Shown: piece by piece, positions 6,568 to 13,240 of the stretch
Layout: the number at the start of each line of letters is the position of its first letter
Numbering within the stretch: position 1 is the stretch's first letter
Source of the DNA: Candidatus Alcyoniella australis
GTDB taxonomy: Bacteria > Lernaellota > Lernaellaia > JAVCCG01 > Alcyoniellaceae
NCBI GenBank assembly: GCA_030765605.1
Contig: JAVCCG010000112.1
Location: forward strand, 1-14,545
Length of the DNA: 14,545 nucleotides
Direction of reading: 5' to 3'
The notes under the pieces: model-generated
Database searches by the model: none
What the model saw: only the letters and a program-made list of their open reading frames with translations
Told to the model about the DNA's origin: nothing
Made by a program: the position numbers and the translations under genes

Positions 6568-7758
6568 TCAGTGCATGCTGAAGGCGCTGATCAGTACCGG
6601 GGTTTTGCTGAAGCCGCGCACCGCGCCTTTGTCCTTATCGCCGGCCCAGGCGAGCATCGCCGAGCTGCCGCCGTCGAGGTTTAACGCGTCGACGCAGCCC
6701 AGGCCGCCGCGATCCTCGGGCCGGGCGAGCATGTGGCTCAGCTCGCTGAACGACAGCCCGTTGATCACCGCGTCGGTGGTAACAAAGATCACGTATTGGC
6801 CGCTGGTGCAGATCGCCGAGCGTCGATCGACCAGCCAGGGATTTTTAAACTCGGTCATCTGGCGGCCGGCGCGCACCAGCCACGGGCCGGTCTGCACCGC
6901 GTCCTCGTACTTGTAGGTGCGGAAACCCTGGCGATCGACCAGCTCCAGCGTTTGACCCTTGATCGCCACAACACCGCCGAGCTCTCCGCGGGTCACCAGG
7001 TGGCTGCGCTCCTGGTTGTTGATCAGCAGCATGCCCAGCGGCTGGCCCTGTTCGTTGTAGAACCCGCCGTTGATCAGCATCACGGCGCCCATGTTGCTGC
7101 GCAGCTTCGAGGCGTAAGTCGATTGCTTGTAGCCTTCGAGCTGTAGTACGTGGAAGTTGTACTCGCCCAGCCGCATCCGTACGCACTCCAGCGTAACTCC
7201 GGTTATGTTTCTGCTGCGCTTGAGCTTGATGCTGCGCACCTCCATGGCCGGGGCCACTTGCTGCCAAACTCCGCGCTTGACGATCTCTAGATTGCCACCG
7301 GCGTCGCCGCGATACTTGAGCAAGTTATCCTTGATCATCACCACCAAACGGTAGCTGGGTTCCGGGGCGAGGAAATACATCGGCACCGCGGTCAGCGCCG
7401 CGAGCAACAGCAGTGTCAGCACCAGCTTGATCAGCCCGCCGAACAATTTCGCGCTCGCCGATTTATCCGAGCGTTTGGCCTTGGGCTTGAGCACGGTGCG
7501 GGGCGGCTGTGGCGGCTCGCGTCGCGGCGGCTGCCCGCGACGCAACTGCAGTCCGATCGCATTGATATCGATCGACGCATCGCCGGGGCTGGTCTGTGGA
7601 ACCTCCTGGGAACGGTCGATCCAGGACGGGTCTTTGGATTCGACCGACTCCTCGTCGCGTTCGAGCTCCTTCCACAGCTTCTCCGTATGGCCCTCGTCGT
7701 CGCCTGATTCGTCGACCCGGTCGTCTTTCAAGTCGTGTTTATCTCTTTTATCATCCAT
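6568..7758 (-). CDS. Membrane-anchored phosphodiester glycosidase (NAGPA-domain) protein
   Basis: The protein has 396 residues from the ATG at 7758. Residues 1-60 are acidic and hydrophilic, followed by a Pro/Arg-rich stretch and a single membrane helix at about 106-130, placing the C-terminal domain outside the cytoplasm. The domain shows the phosphodiester glycosidase (NAGPA) signatures NGGFYNEQGQPLGMLLINNQ (230-249) and LNLDGGSSAML (360-370). In NAGPA this fold cleaves GlcNAc-1-phosphodiesters; bacterial members act on envelope or glycan phosphodiesters, mostly uncharacterised. The start is chosen because the longer alternative (7809) would overlap the AI-2E gene by 59 bp, whereas 7758 overlaps it by only 8 bp with purine-rich GGGGACGCGG upstream. 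It is the last gene of its operon; its stop lies 2 bp from the stop of the convergent microprotein. Confidence 0.85.
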   Translation of the reverse strand: MDDKRDKHDLKDDRVDESGDDEGHTEKLWKELERDEESVESKDPSWIDRSQEVPQTSPGDASIDINAIGLQLRRGQPPRREPPQPPRTVLKPKAKRSDKSASAKLFGGLIKLVLTLLLLAALTAVPMYFLAPEPSYRLVVMIKDNLLKYRGDAGGNLEIVKRGVWQQVAPAMEVRSIKLKRSRNITGVTLECVRMRLGEYNFHVLQLEGYKQSTYASKLRSNMGAVMLINGGFYNEQGQPLGMLLINNQERSHLVTRGELGGVVAIKGQTLELVDRQGFRTYKYEDAVQTGPWLVRAGRQMTEFKNPWLVDRRSAICTSGQYVIFVTTDAVINGLSFSELSHMLARPEDRGGLGCVDALNLDGGSSAMLAWAGDKDKGAVRGFSKTPVLISAFSMH

Positions 7759-8878
7759 CCGCGTCCCCACCGGCGGCGCTAAGGTATTGATCAGAATACC
7801 ACTTGACAAAGTCTTCCCAAAACACCTTGAGCACCGCGGTGATCGGCAGTGCCAGCAGAATGCCTAAAAAGCCGAGCACCTGTCCCCAGACCATGATCGA
7901 AAAAATCACCAACACCGGATGCAGGCCGAGCTTCTCGCCGACGATCTTGGGCGTGATGAAGTTCCCCTCCGCCAGTTGCACCACGACGAACACCGCGCAG
8001 ACCAGCGCCGGGTGCAGCAGGTCGCCGTGCTCGAGCCAGGCGAGCAACAGCGCCGGGATAATGCCCAGCACCAGCCCGAGGTACGGCACGAAGCTGATCA
8101 GGCCGGCGATGATGCCGATCGTACCGCCCAGCGGCACCTGGGCGATCCACTTCAGGCCCACGGCGTAGAGCACGGCGAGCAGCGCGCAGACCATCAGCTG
8201 CCCGCGCAGGAAGTTGCCCAGCGCCTCGTCGATCCGACGCAGGTGGTCGACGATTGTCTGTTTGTGTCGCGCCGGCAGCATCGAACGGCAACGCTGGATC
8301 AGCGAATCGATATCTTTGAGCAGATAGACCCATGCCACGGGGATCACCACCAGCCACAGCAGCGAGACCGCCACGCTGGAGAGGCTGGAGAAGACCTTGG
8401 ACAGGGCGGCCGTCGCCGGCTGCCGCAACTTTTGGGCCAGCCAGCCCAGGCGCTGCTCGTCGGCCAGCAGTCGGTCGGTGAACTCCGAGTAGCTGTGCGG
8501 CAGCTCGACCGAGAACGTGTCCTCGATCCAGGGCACTACATCCTGTGTGACGCGTTGGGCGTAGTCGTTGGTGCGCTGGCCGACCCGTCCCATCTCCTGG
8601 GCCACGCCGGGAAACACGATCAGCAACAGCAGGGCCAGCAGCAACGCCAGCGCCAATATCAGAATCAGAATCCCAAGTGAGCGCCGCACGCCCAGGTTCT
8701 CCAGGCGGTCGATGATCGGATCGCAGATGTAGGCCAGCAGAAAGGCCGCGGCAAAGGCGGTAAGCAGGGTGCTGAAGTACCACACCAGGCCCACCGCCGC
8801 GATCACGGCAACGACGTAGGTCGCCAGCCGCACCCAGGGATTGTTCCACAGGACATTGAGCGGTACGTGTTGGTTCAT
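7751..8878 (-). CDS. AI-2E family (PerM-like) membrane transporter
   Basis: The protein has 375 residues, typical for the family. Hydrophobic pairs near the N-terminus (about 15-55 and 60-85) flank a long extramembrane helical region (about 90-160). Several further helices follow. Family motifs are present: FLRGQLMV, FVPYLGLVLGIIPALLLAWL, FITPKIVGEKLGLHPVLV and GILLALPITAVLKVF near the C-terminus. The start ATG (8878-8876) shares an ATGA with the stop of the pgsA-like gene; an upstream in-frame extension to 9205 would lie wholly inside that gene and is rejected. Members are proposed to export small molecules or ions, or to act as Na+/H+ antiporters; the name comes from one AI-2 exporter and does not prove quorum signalling. 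The substrate is unknown. Confidence 0.88.
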   Translation of the reverse strand: MNQHVPLNVLWNNPWVRLATYVVAVIAAVGLVWYFSTLLTAFAAAFLLAYICDPIIDRLENLGVRRSLGILILILALALLLALLLLIVFPGVAQEMGRVGQRTNDYAQRVTQDVVPWIEDTFSVELPHSYSEFTDRLLADEQRLGWLAQKLRQPATAALSKVFSSLSSVAVSLLWLVVIPVAWVYLLKDIDSLIQRCRSMLPARHKQTIVDHLRRIDEALGNFLRGQLMVCALLAVLYAVGLKWIAQVPLGGTIGIIAGLISFVPYLGLVLGIIPALLLAWLEHGDLLHPALVCAVFVVVQLAEGNFITPKIVGEKLGLHPVLVIFSIMVWGQVLGFLGILLALPITAVLKVFWEDFVKWYSDQYLSAAGGDADG

Positions 8879-9516
8879 TGGATCTCGTCCGTCTCGCGGT
8901 CGCCGCCGCGCAGGATCAGCAGGCCGCGGATGAAGTACTTTACGCCCGACCAGACGGTCAGCGCCACGGCAACGGTGATCAGCGTCCAGAACAGCGCACG
9001 CGCGTAGTCGGTCCCGGGCCAGTCGGCGGCCACCGTGCTCAGGTAGGCCAGCAGGATCGCGCTCGAGGCGGCGTAGAATTGGAAGTTGGTGCAGACCTTG
9101 CCGATCCACAACGGATCGATCGGCACCGGGCGTCCGATCTTTCGCAGGTAGACGATCCCGCCGGTGATCATCAGGTCGCGGGCCACGATCACCAGCGCGA
9201 TCCACAACGGGATCAGCGGCCGCGCGTTCTCCTCAAGCGGCACCAGCGCCAGCGGCAGGAACGCTCCGAGCTGGGTCAGCTTGTCGGCCAATGGATCGAG
9301 GTTGGCGCCGAAATCGGTGCGGCTGTCCAGCAGCCGGGCCAGCAGTCCGTCGAACAGGTCGCTGACCGCCATCGCCACGAACAGCCAGAAGGCGATCTCG
9401 TACGAGCGGCGGCACAGCAGCACCACCAGCAGCGGCACGGATGCGGCGCGCGCCACGGTCAGCGCGTTGGGCAGGTTGAAATTCCCCCGCTGCGAGCCGT
9501 TGACCGCACTCACCAA
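8875..9516 (-). CDS. pgsA: CDP-alcohol phosphatidyltransferase, probably CDP-diacylglycerol-glycerol-3-phosphate 3-phosphatidyltransferase
   Basis: The protein has 213 residues and several membrane helices. It carries an exact CDP-alcohol phosphotransferase signature D(x)2DG(x)2AR(x)8G(x)3D(x)3D: D53, D56, G57, A60, R61, G70, D74 and D78. NLPNALTVAR (14-23) is the typical N-terminal lead-in and VARDLMITGG (111-120) matches the PgsA-like region. It likely makes phosphatidylglycerol phosphate in the inner membrane. The start is TTG at 9516 or GTG at 9513, immediately adjacent; GAGGGA upstream serves either at 6-9 nt spacing. A strong promoter at 9561-9590 precedes it. Its stop overlaps the start of the AI-2E permease. 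Another CDP-alcohol transferase specificity cannot be excluded by motif alone, but length and surroundings favour PgsA. Confidence 0.85.
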   Translation of the reverse strand: MVSAVNGSQRGNFNLPNALTVARAASVPLLVVLLCRRSYEIAFWLFVAMAVSDLFDGLLARLLDSRTDFGANLDPLADKLTQLGAFLPLALVPLEENARPLIPLWIALVIVARDLMITGGIVYLRKIGRPVPIDPLWIGKVCTNFQFYAASSAILLAYLSTVAADWPGTDYARALFWTLITVAVALTVWSGVKYFIRGLLILRGGDRETDEIQ

Positions 9517-9560
9517 CTTCTATCCCTCAATGTCTCACCAGCCGTCTGCATAAAGAATTA

Positions 9561-9590
9561 ATTAGATCGCCCCCTTGCGTTGCGTGTCAA
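9561..9590 (-). promoter_or_regulatory. Strong sigma70-type promoter for the pgsA-like operon
   Basis: On the minus strand an exact TTGACA (9590-9585) lies 18 bp before TCTAAT (9566-9561), five of six matches to TATAAT. It is followed by an AT-rich initiation region (TAATTCTTTA). Transcription would start near 9554, with a leader of about 38 nt. The TGA stop of the polyferredoxin gene is embedded within TTGACA, so the promoter uses the last codon of the upstream gene. Confidence 0.72.
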
Positions 9591-10768
9591 GGATCGACGG
9601 AATCGGCCGCAGTCACGGCATGGACGGACTCGACGGGCAACGAGGGCGGACCCCAGACCGGACGGTAGTGGATCGCGTCGACCGGGCAGACGCGCAAGCA
9701 ACGCATACACGAGAAGCAATCCGCGGGCAGCAGGCGTTTGTCCAGCCGGTCCTTGGCCGCGCTCAAGGGGCAGGCCTTTTCGCAGGCGCGGCAGTCGATA
9801 CAACGCTCGAAGTCGATCCTGACCCTGGTCAGGCTCAGCCGCTCGACGACCCACGATATCAGGCCGAAGGGGCAGATCAACCGACAGAACGGCCGGTAGA
9901 AAAACAGGCTCAGCACCAAATAGAGCGCGGCGAAGCCGATTATCAGCATGTCGCTGAAATCGAGGTTGAAAAGATTGAACGGGTTGAGCTTGTGATAGAT
10001 CACGTAGCCCTTACGGCCGATCACGCCGTAGAGCAACAACAGGAAGACCACGAACAGCAGCACGCGCAGGCCGTTGGTCAGCCAAAACGGCATCCGCCGA
10101 CGCTTGATTTTGCGCGCCAGCGGCAGCATGTAGATCAATTCCTGCAGCGACCCGAAGGGGCAGGCCCAGCCGCAGACCGCCTTGTTGGCCACGATTGCCA
10201 GGGCGAGAAAGAAGGAGGCCAGCCCGAACTTGACCCAGAACGATTCGTAGAGCCCGACCGAGGACTTGAAGACCTTGACCGCGCCCTCCATCGGGTTGGG
10301 GCTCTTGCCCAGGGCGAATCCGAGGACCAGCACGCTGAAGATCAGCACCGCGACGTAGACCCACTGCGGGTAGTACGACCGGCGCTGTTTGGGATCGGCG
10401 TTGCGCGGGATGCCCAGCTTGAGCAGGTAGGCCATGGCTATCATCACAAGCAACACGTAGAGCGGATACTTCAGATATTGCGCCCCGCTCTCCTCGTGGC
10501 CCAACAGATGCGCTACTTGCGCTTCGAGCTGCTGTTGGTTCACGCCCAGCTCGTCAAGGGGCGTGTTCTTATCCACATCGACTGCAAGCTCAAGCTCGTG
10601 GGCCAACGCCTGGCCGGTGATCGCCAGACCGGGATGCTGCGCCTTGAGCGCGCCGATCACCTGCCTGATCGTCATTGATGTGTCGATCTGCTGCGGCTCC
10701 TGGGCAATGGCAGCCAACGGCGAGCACAGCGCAATGGCGATCAGCAGCACAACAATGGTCCGCTTCAT
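9587..10768 (-). CDS. Periplasm-facing 4Fe-4S polyferredoxin membrane protein (NapH/NosR C-terminal/YccM-like)
   Basis: The protein has 393 residues from the ATG at 10768, preceded by GGGAG at about 6 nt. An N-terminal signal peptide (MKRTIVVLLIAIALCSPLAA) precedes a roughly 75-residue soluble domain not recognised. Membrane helices follow at about 102-120, 137-154 and 180-197, with further helices later. Two CxxxCP motifs at helix ends (C199/C203 in CGWACPFGS; C295/C299 in CRLICPFG) match the NapH/NosR family. The C-terminal ferredoxin domain has two 4Fe-4S sets: C323, C326, C329, C333 and C351, C354, C357, C361. All cysteines are present, so it should carry electrons between the quinone pool or cytoplasm and a periplasmic acceptor. 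No partner reductase lies nearby. A longer in-frame start exists at 10840 but would add 24 residues in front of the signal peptide. Confidence 0.85.
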   Translation of the reverse strand: MKRTIVVLLIAIALCSPLAAIAQEPQQIDTSMTIRQVIGALKAQHPGLAITGQALAHELELAVDVDKNTPLDELGVNQQQLEAQVAHLLGHEESGAQYLKYPLYVLLVMIAMAYLLKLGIPRNADPKQRRSYYPQWVYVAVLIFSVLVLGFALGKSPNPMEGAVKVFKSSVGLYESFWVKFGLASFFLALAIVANKAVCGWACPFGSLQELIYMLPLARKIKRRRMPFWLTNGLRVLLFVVFLLLLYGVIGRKGYVIYHKLNPFNLFNLDFSDMLIIGFAALYLVLSLFFYRPFCRLICPFGLISWVVERLSLTRVRIDFERCIDCRACEKACPLSAAKDRLDKRLLPADCFSCMRCLRVCPVDAIHYRPVWGPPSLPVESVHAVTAADSVDP

Positions 10769-10809
10769 ACTCAACTCCCACCGATCGTTGTTTCCCCTAA
10801 CATATCCCA

Positions 10810-10840
10810 GTGCGGATCTACGATAAAACACAATCCGCAC
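10810..10840. repeat. 8-bp inverted repeat in the polyferredoxin/sfsA divergent region, possible operator
   Basis: GTGCGGAT (10810-10817) and ATCCGCAC (10833-10840) are perfect inverted copies separated by 15 bp of AT-rich DNA. Half-site centres are 23 bp apart, about two helical turns, which would suit a dimeric regulator. It lies 42-72 bp upstream of the polyferredoxin start. No clear promoter could be matched beside it, so the operator role is a guess. Confidence 0.35.
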
Positions 10841-10882
10841 CCGGTTGACGAATTGCAGGCGATCTCTCAGGCTGGGCGCACC

Positions 10883-10906
10883 ATGCGCAGGCTGGTAAAA
10901 CCATGA
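10883..10906 (+). promoter_or_regulatory. Possible seven-codon upstream ORF coupled to sfsA
   Basis: ATG at 10883 opens a 7-residue frame (MRRLVKP) whose TGA (10904-10906) overlaps the sfsA ATG (10903-10905). sfsA itself has no good Shine-Dalgarno site directly upstream. The two ATGs sit in two copies of a 20-bp unit (CAGGCTGG, five variable bases, CCATG). The arrangement could couple translation, or it may be a by-product of the small duplication. Confidence 0.25.
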
Positions 10907-11661
10907 TCGTCGACGGTCCGCTGATCAGCGGCAAGCTGGTGCGCCGCTACAAGCGTTTTCTAATGGACCTCGAGCTCGACGACGGATCGCTGCTCACGGT
11001 GCACTGCCCCAACTCCGGAAGCATGGAGGGCTGCCTCGAGCCCGGCGCGCGCGTGCTGGCAAGCCCTGGCAAGGGCAAGGGGCGCAAGCTCAGTCACAGC
11101 GCCGAATGGATCGAACTCGCGATCGGCTGGGTCGGAATCAACACCATGCGCACGAATCAGATCGCGCGCGAGGCGCTGCTCGAACGTTGGATCCCCGAGT
11201 TGGCGCAGTACGACCAAGTGCGGCCCGAGTACAAGATCAGCTCGAGTAGCAGGATCGATTTTCTGCTCCAGGGCAACGGGCTGCCCGACTGCTACGTCGA
11301 GGTTAAGAACACCACCCTGCCGATGCCCCAGGGCGCCATCGCCTTTCCCGACTCGAGCACCGAGCGCGGGCGCAAGCATCTGCGCGAACTGATCTTGGCG
11401 CGGCAACGCGGAATCCGCGCGGTGATGCTCTACGTGGTCAACCGGCCGGACGGCGAATTCTTTCGCGCGGCCCACGAGAAGGATCCGCAATACGCCGACC
11501 TGCTGTGCCAAGCCCTGCAATCCGGGGTCGAGGCCCTGGCTTATCGCACACTGATCCAGCCGCCCGCCGTGCGCCTGGATAGGCCGATACCAATCAAGAT
11601 CGACGAACAGTGCAACAGCAATTTATCATCAGGCGAGCAACCGCAATCGGAGGATCGATGA
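10903..11661 (+). CDS. sfsA: SfsA family protein (sugar fermentation stimulation protein)
   Basis: The protein has 252 residues, slightly longer than the usual 230-240 because of a C-terminal Ser/Gln/Asn-rich tail. Family motifs run throughout: RRYKRFLMDLEL, TVHCPNSGSMEGCLEPG, GINTMRTNQ, the nuclease-like core SRIDFLL...CYVEVKNTTLP, and FPDSSTERGRKHLREL. The core residues D (SRID), E and K (EVK) resemble a PD-(D/E)XK-type active site as described for SfsA. The family is reported as a DNA-binding or nuclease-fold protein linked to sugar metabolism; the exact function is unsettled. Its stop overlaps the start of the glycosidase-like gene (ATGA at 11658), making a two-gene unit. Confidence 0.93.
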   Translation: MIVDGPLISGKLVRRYKRFLMDLELDDGSLLTVHCPNSGSMEGCLEPGARVLASPGKGKGRKLSHSAEWIELAIGWVGINTMRTNQIAREALLERWIPELAQYDQVRPEYKISSSSRIDFLLQGNGLPDCYVEVKNTTLPMPQGAIAFPDSSTERGRKHLRELILARQRGIRAVMLYVVNRPDGEFFRAAHEKDPQYADLLCQALQSGVEALAYRTLIQPPAVRLDRPIPIKIDEQCNSNLSSGEQPQSEDR

Positions 11662-12569
11662 AACTCGAGCTGGCAGACGCGCAATGGATCGACCATCCGG
11701 CCAACCCGCTGATCGAGCCGCCGCGGCCGCAGTGGATGATCGCCGACCCCACGCTGCTGCCTCCGCAACGCACCCACGACGGACGCTGGCAGATGATCGC
11801 CAACAGCGTGGGTTTTTTAAACCGTTACGTCTCGGACGACGGCATCGCGTGGGAGCGTTGCGGTAAGCGGCTGTGCCGCGGGATCAGGCCGCACATCTTC
11901 CGGCACGAGAAGACCTACCACCTGTTCTACGAGCTGCACACCCGGCCCTGGCTCAGCGGAATCTATTGCCGCACATCGCAGGACCTGCAAGCCTGGAGCG
12001 AGCCCCGGCCGCTGCTGATCGCGGGCCACAACGAGTTCGACGGCCGCGCGATCCGCTTTCTGGGCAACCCGTGCATGGTGCAGACGGGCGACGAGTTTCG
12101 GCTGTACTTCAGCTCGGGCTGGATCTGGCTCTGGGACTGCCTGTACTTCGAGCCGGAGTACATCGGCGTGGCAACGTCGCAATCAATCGACGGGCCGTTC
12201 ACCAGGCGGCCCGGCGCATTGCTCGGGCCGCAGCCGGACAACCCGCTGCTCAACTTCGGCGCGGGCTCGATCAAGGTACTTAACGACGGCGAGGGCGGCT
12301 GGTGGGTTTTCAACAACGGGATCTACCGCGACGCCCAAGGTAAATCGCGCTCAGCCATCGTGCTGATGCACTCTGCCGACGGCTTCGAGTTTAGACAGGT
12401 TTCGCCCGAGCCGATCGTCGCGCCCGAGCCGGGGTGGAAGAACGCCTTTGTCTACGCCTTTGACCCGGTGGTCTACGGCGACGAGCTGCGGCTGTATTAC
12501 AACGCGCGCGACGGCTGGTTCCGCGGCTCCGAGCGCATCGGCCTGGCCACAGCCAAGATCAGCACTTAG
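11658..12569 (+). CDS. GH43/GH32-like five-bladed beta-propeller glycosidase-related protein
   Basis: The protein has 303 residues from the ATG at 11658, which has GGAGG 4 nt upstream and overlaps the sfsA stop. There is no signal peptide, so it is cytoplasmic. Blade-like repeats occur: RPHIFRHEKTYHLFYELH (78-95), GIYCRTSQDLQAWSE, FRLYFSSGW (147-155), IGVATSQSIDGPF (169-181), IVLMHSADGFEF (234-245) and LRLYYNARDG (277-286). The early ADPTLL (D30) matches the position of a catalytic Asp in GH43/GH32-type propellers, and Glu candidates (E92, E165) exist but are not assigned. It could be a glycoside hydrolase or a GH130-like phosphorylase. Coupling to sfsA hints at a shared role in sugar use. 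Confidence 0.65.
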   Translation: MKLELADAQWIDHPANPLIEPPRPQWMIADPTLLPPQRTHDGRWQMIANSVGFLNRYVSDDGIAWERCGKRLCRGIRPHIFRHEKTYHLFYELHTRPWLSGIYCRTSQDLQAWSEPRPLLIAGHNEFDGRAIRFLGNPCMVQTGDEFRLYFSSGWIWLWDCLYFEPEYIGVATSQSIDGPFTRRPGALLGPQPDNPLLNFGAGSIKVLNDGEGGWWVFNNGIYRDAQGKSRSAIVLMHSADGFEFRQVSPEPIVAPEPGWKNAFVYAFDPVVYGDELRLYYNARDGWFRGSERIGLATAKIST

Positions 12570-12588
12570 GGGCACCTTTGAGGTGCCC
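12570..12588 (+). repeat. Hairpin abutting the GH43-like gene stop; copy of the repeat-array hairpin
   Basis: GGGCACCT-TTG-AGGTGCCC forms a perfect 8-bp stem with a 3-nt loop, starting at the base after the TAG stop. It is the inverted form of the hairpin in the array at 13424-13565, and the bases after it (CGCATAGCTCGC) resemble the inverted flank of those copies. No T-tract follows, so a rho-independent terminator role is doubtful, though the stem may stabilise mRNA 3' ends. Confidence 0.6.
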
Positions 12589-12692
12589 GCATAGCTCGCA
12601 TATTTCCCCGATCGTTTAGCGCCGATCTGCCCCGCGTCGCGGGATTGGCTTACTTCCCGACCTTCTTCGCATCGGACGATGGTGGGGAGGGT

Positions 12693-12714
12693 AATAATGT
12701 TGAATAACATTATT
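12693..12714. repeat. AT-rich 9-bp hairpin
   Basis: AATAATGTT and AACATTATT are perfect inverted arms with a GAAT loop. It is strikingly AT-rich against its GC-rich surroundings. No T-tract or gene end is next to it; a role is not apparent. Confidence 0.45.
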
Positions 12715-12750
12715 GGGTGGGCGCGAGCAGGGCATTGTCGAGGGATTTAC

Positions 12751-12910
12751 GCGCGATGGATCGTTCAGCGCGTTCTCAAAGACCCTTGGTGCATCGAGAC
12801 AAGCTGTTTACTACGATGATCAATTGGCGGTTGTGGCATGGCACCTGTACCTGCCAAGTCCGATTATCAGTCCATCCACGGATGAGAACGCGCAGAGCGA
12901 TCCATCACGC
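12751..12910. repeat. 160-bp segment bounded by 28-bp imperfect inverted repeats (MITE-like)
   Basis: Arms 12751-12778 and 12883-12910 are inverted copies with 25 of 28 positions matching, around a 104-bp interior with no transposase. The layout resembles a miniature inverted-repeat element, but no flanking target-site duplication was seen. Confidence 0.45.
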
Positions 12911-12946
12911 TTCAGGTTTTGTCCCGCCACTGCTCGCGCGGGGGAG

Positions 12947-12980
12947 AAAAAGCGGCGCAGCCCGTCTCGCGCTGCGCCGC
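12947..12980 (-). terminator. Rho-independent terminator on the minus strand
   Basis: Reading the minus strand, a 9-bp GC stem (GCGGCGCAG / CTGCGCCGC, 12980-12972 and 12960-12952) with an 11-nt loop is followed by TTTTT (12951-12947). This is the canonical intrinsic terminator layout. The nearest minus-strand gene upstream is gspC, about 590 nt away, so it ends either a long gspC 3' UTR or an unrecognised transcript. Confidence 0.65.
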
Positions 12981-13240
12981 CTGCATTTCCACCCCCTGGC
13001 GAGCGGTGCGTTGAATCAGGGTTTTCATCCGGAGGGGACCGAAAGACGTCGTGTTCCTCGGGCAACGAAGCGAATCGATTTCGATTAAAAATTGGCCTCG
13101 GATTTATGCCGAGAGAAGAGGTGTTGATCAAGGTGGCAAGGTGAGGAGTTTATGAAAACCCTGAGGCAATGCGCCGCTCGCCCCACACACAAAGATCGAT
13201 TTCTCGATCTTTACTCCGTCTCCCCAACATCTTCCTACGC

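Larger units (their letters stand above)
12589..13240. other. Gene-poor stretch with hairpins and an inverted repeat; no convincing coding sequence
   Basis: Several frames are open here on both strands, but none has a recognisable domain, and the longest ones run through the terminator and repeats. The stretch holds an AT-rich hairpin (12693-12714), a long imperfect inverted repeat (12751-12778 with 12883-12910), a minus-strand terminator (12947-12980) and a 9-bp hairpin (13191-13212, AAAGATCGA/TCGATCTTT). It may be a decayed or repeat-derived intergenic segment. Confidence 0.5.

Noticed and set aside
8879-9205. N-terminal extension of the AI-2E permease to a start at 9205
   Set aside because: The extension lies wholly inside the pgsA-like gene, is Arg/Asp/Pro-rich and has no family similarity; the ATGA overlap at 8878 is the natural start.
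10845-10873. sfsA promoter with TTGACG as -35
   Set aside because: No acceptable -10 sequence occurs at 16-18 bp downstream.
12820-13131. 103-codon minus-strand frame
   Set aside because: It spans the minus-strand terminator and one inverted-repeat arm; no recognisable domain.
12713-13144. 143-codon plus-strand frame starting with TTG
   Set aside because: It starts in the AT-rich hairpin, reads across the inverted repeat and the terminator stem, and shows no domain.
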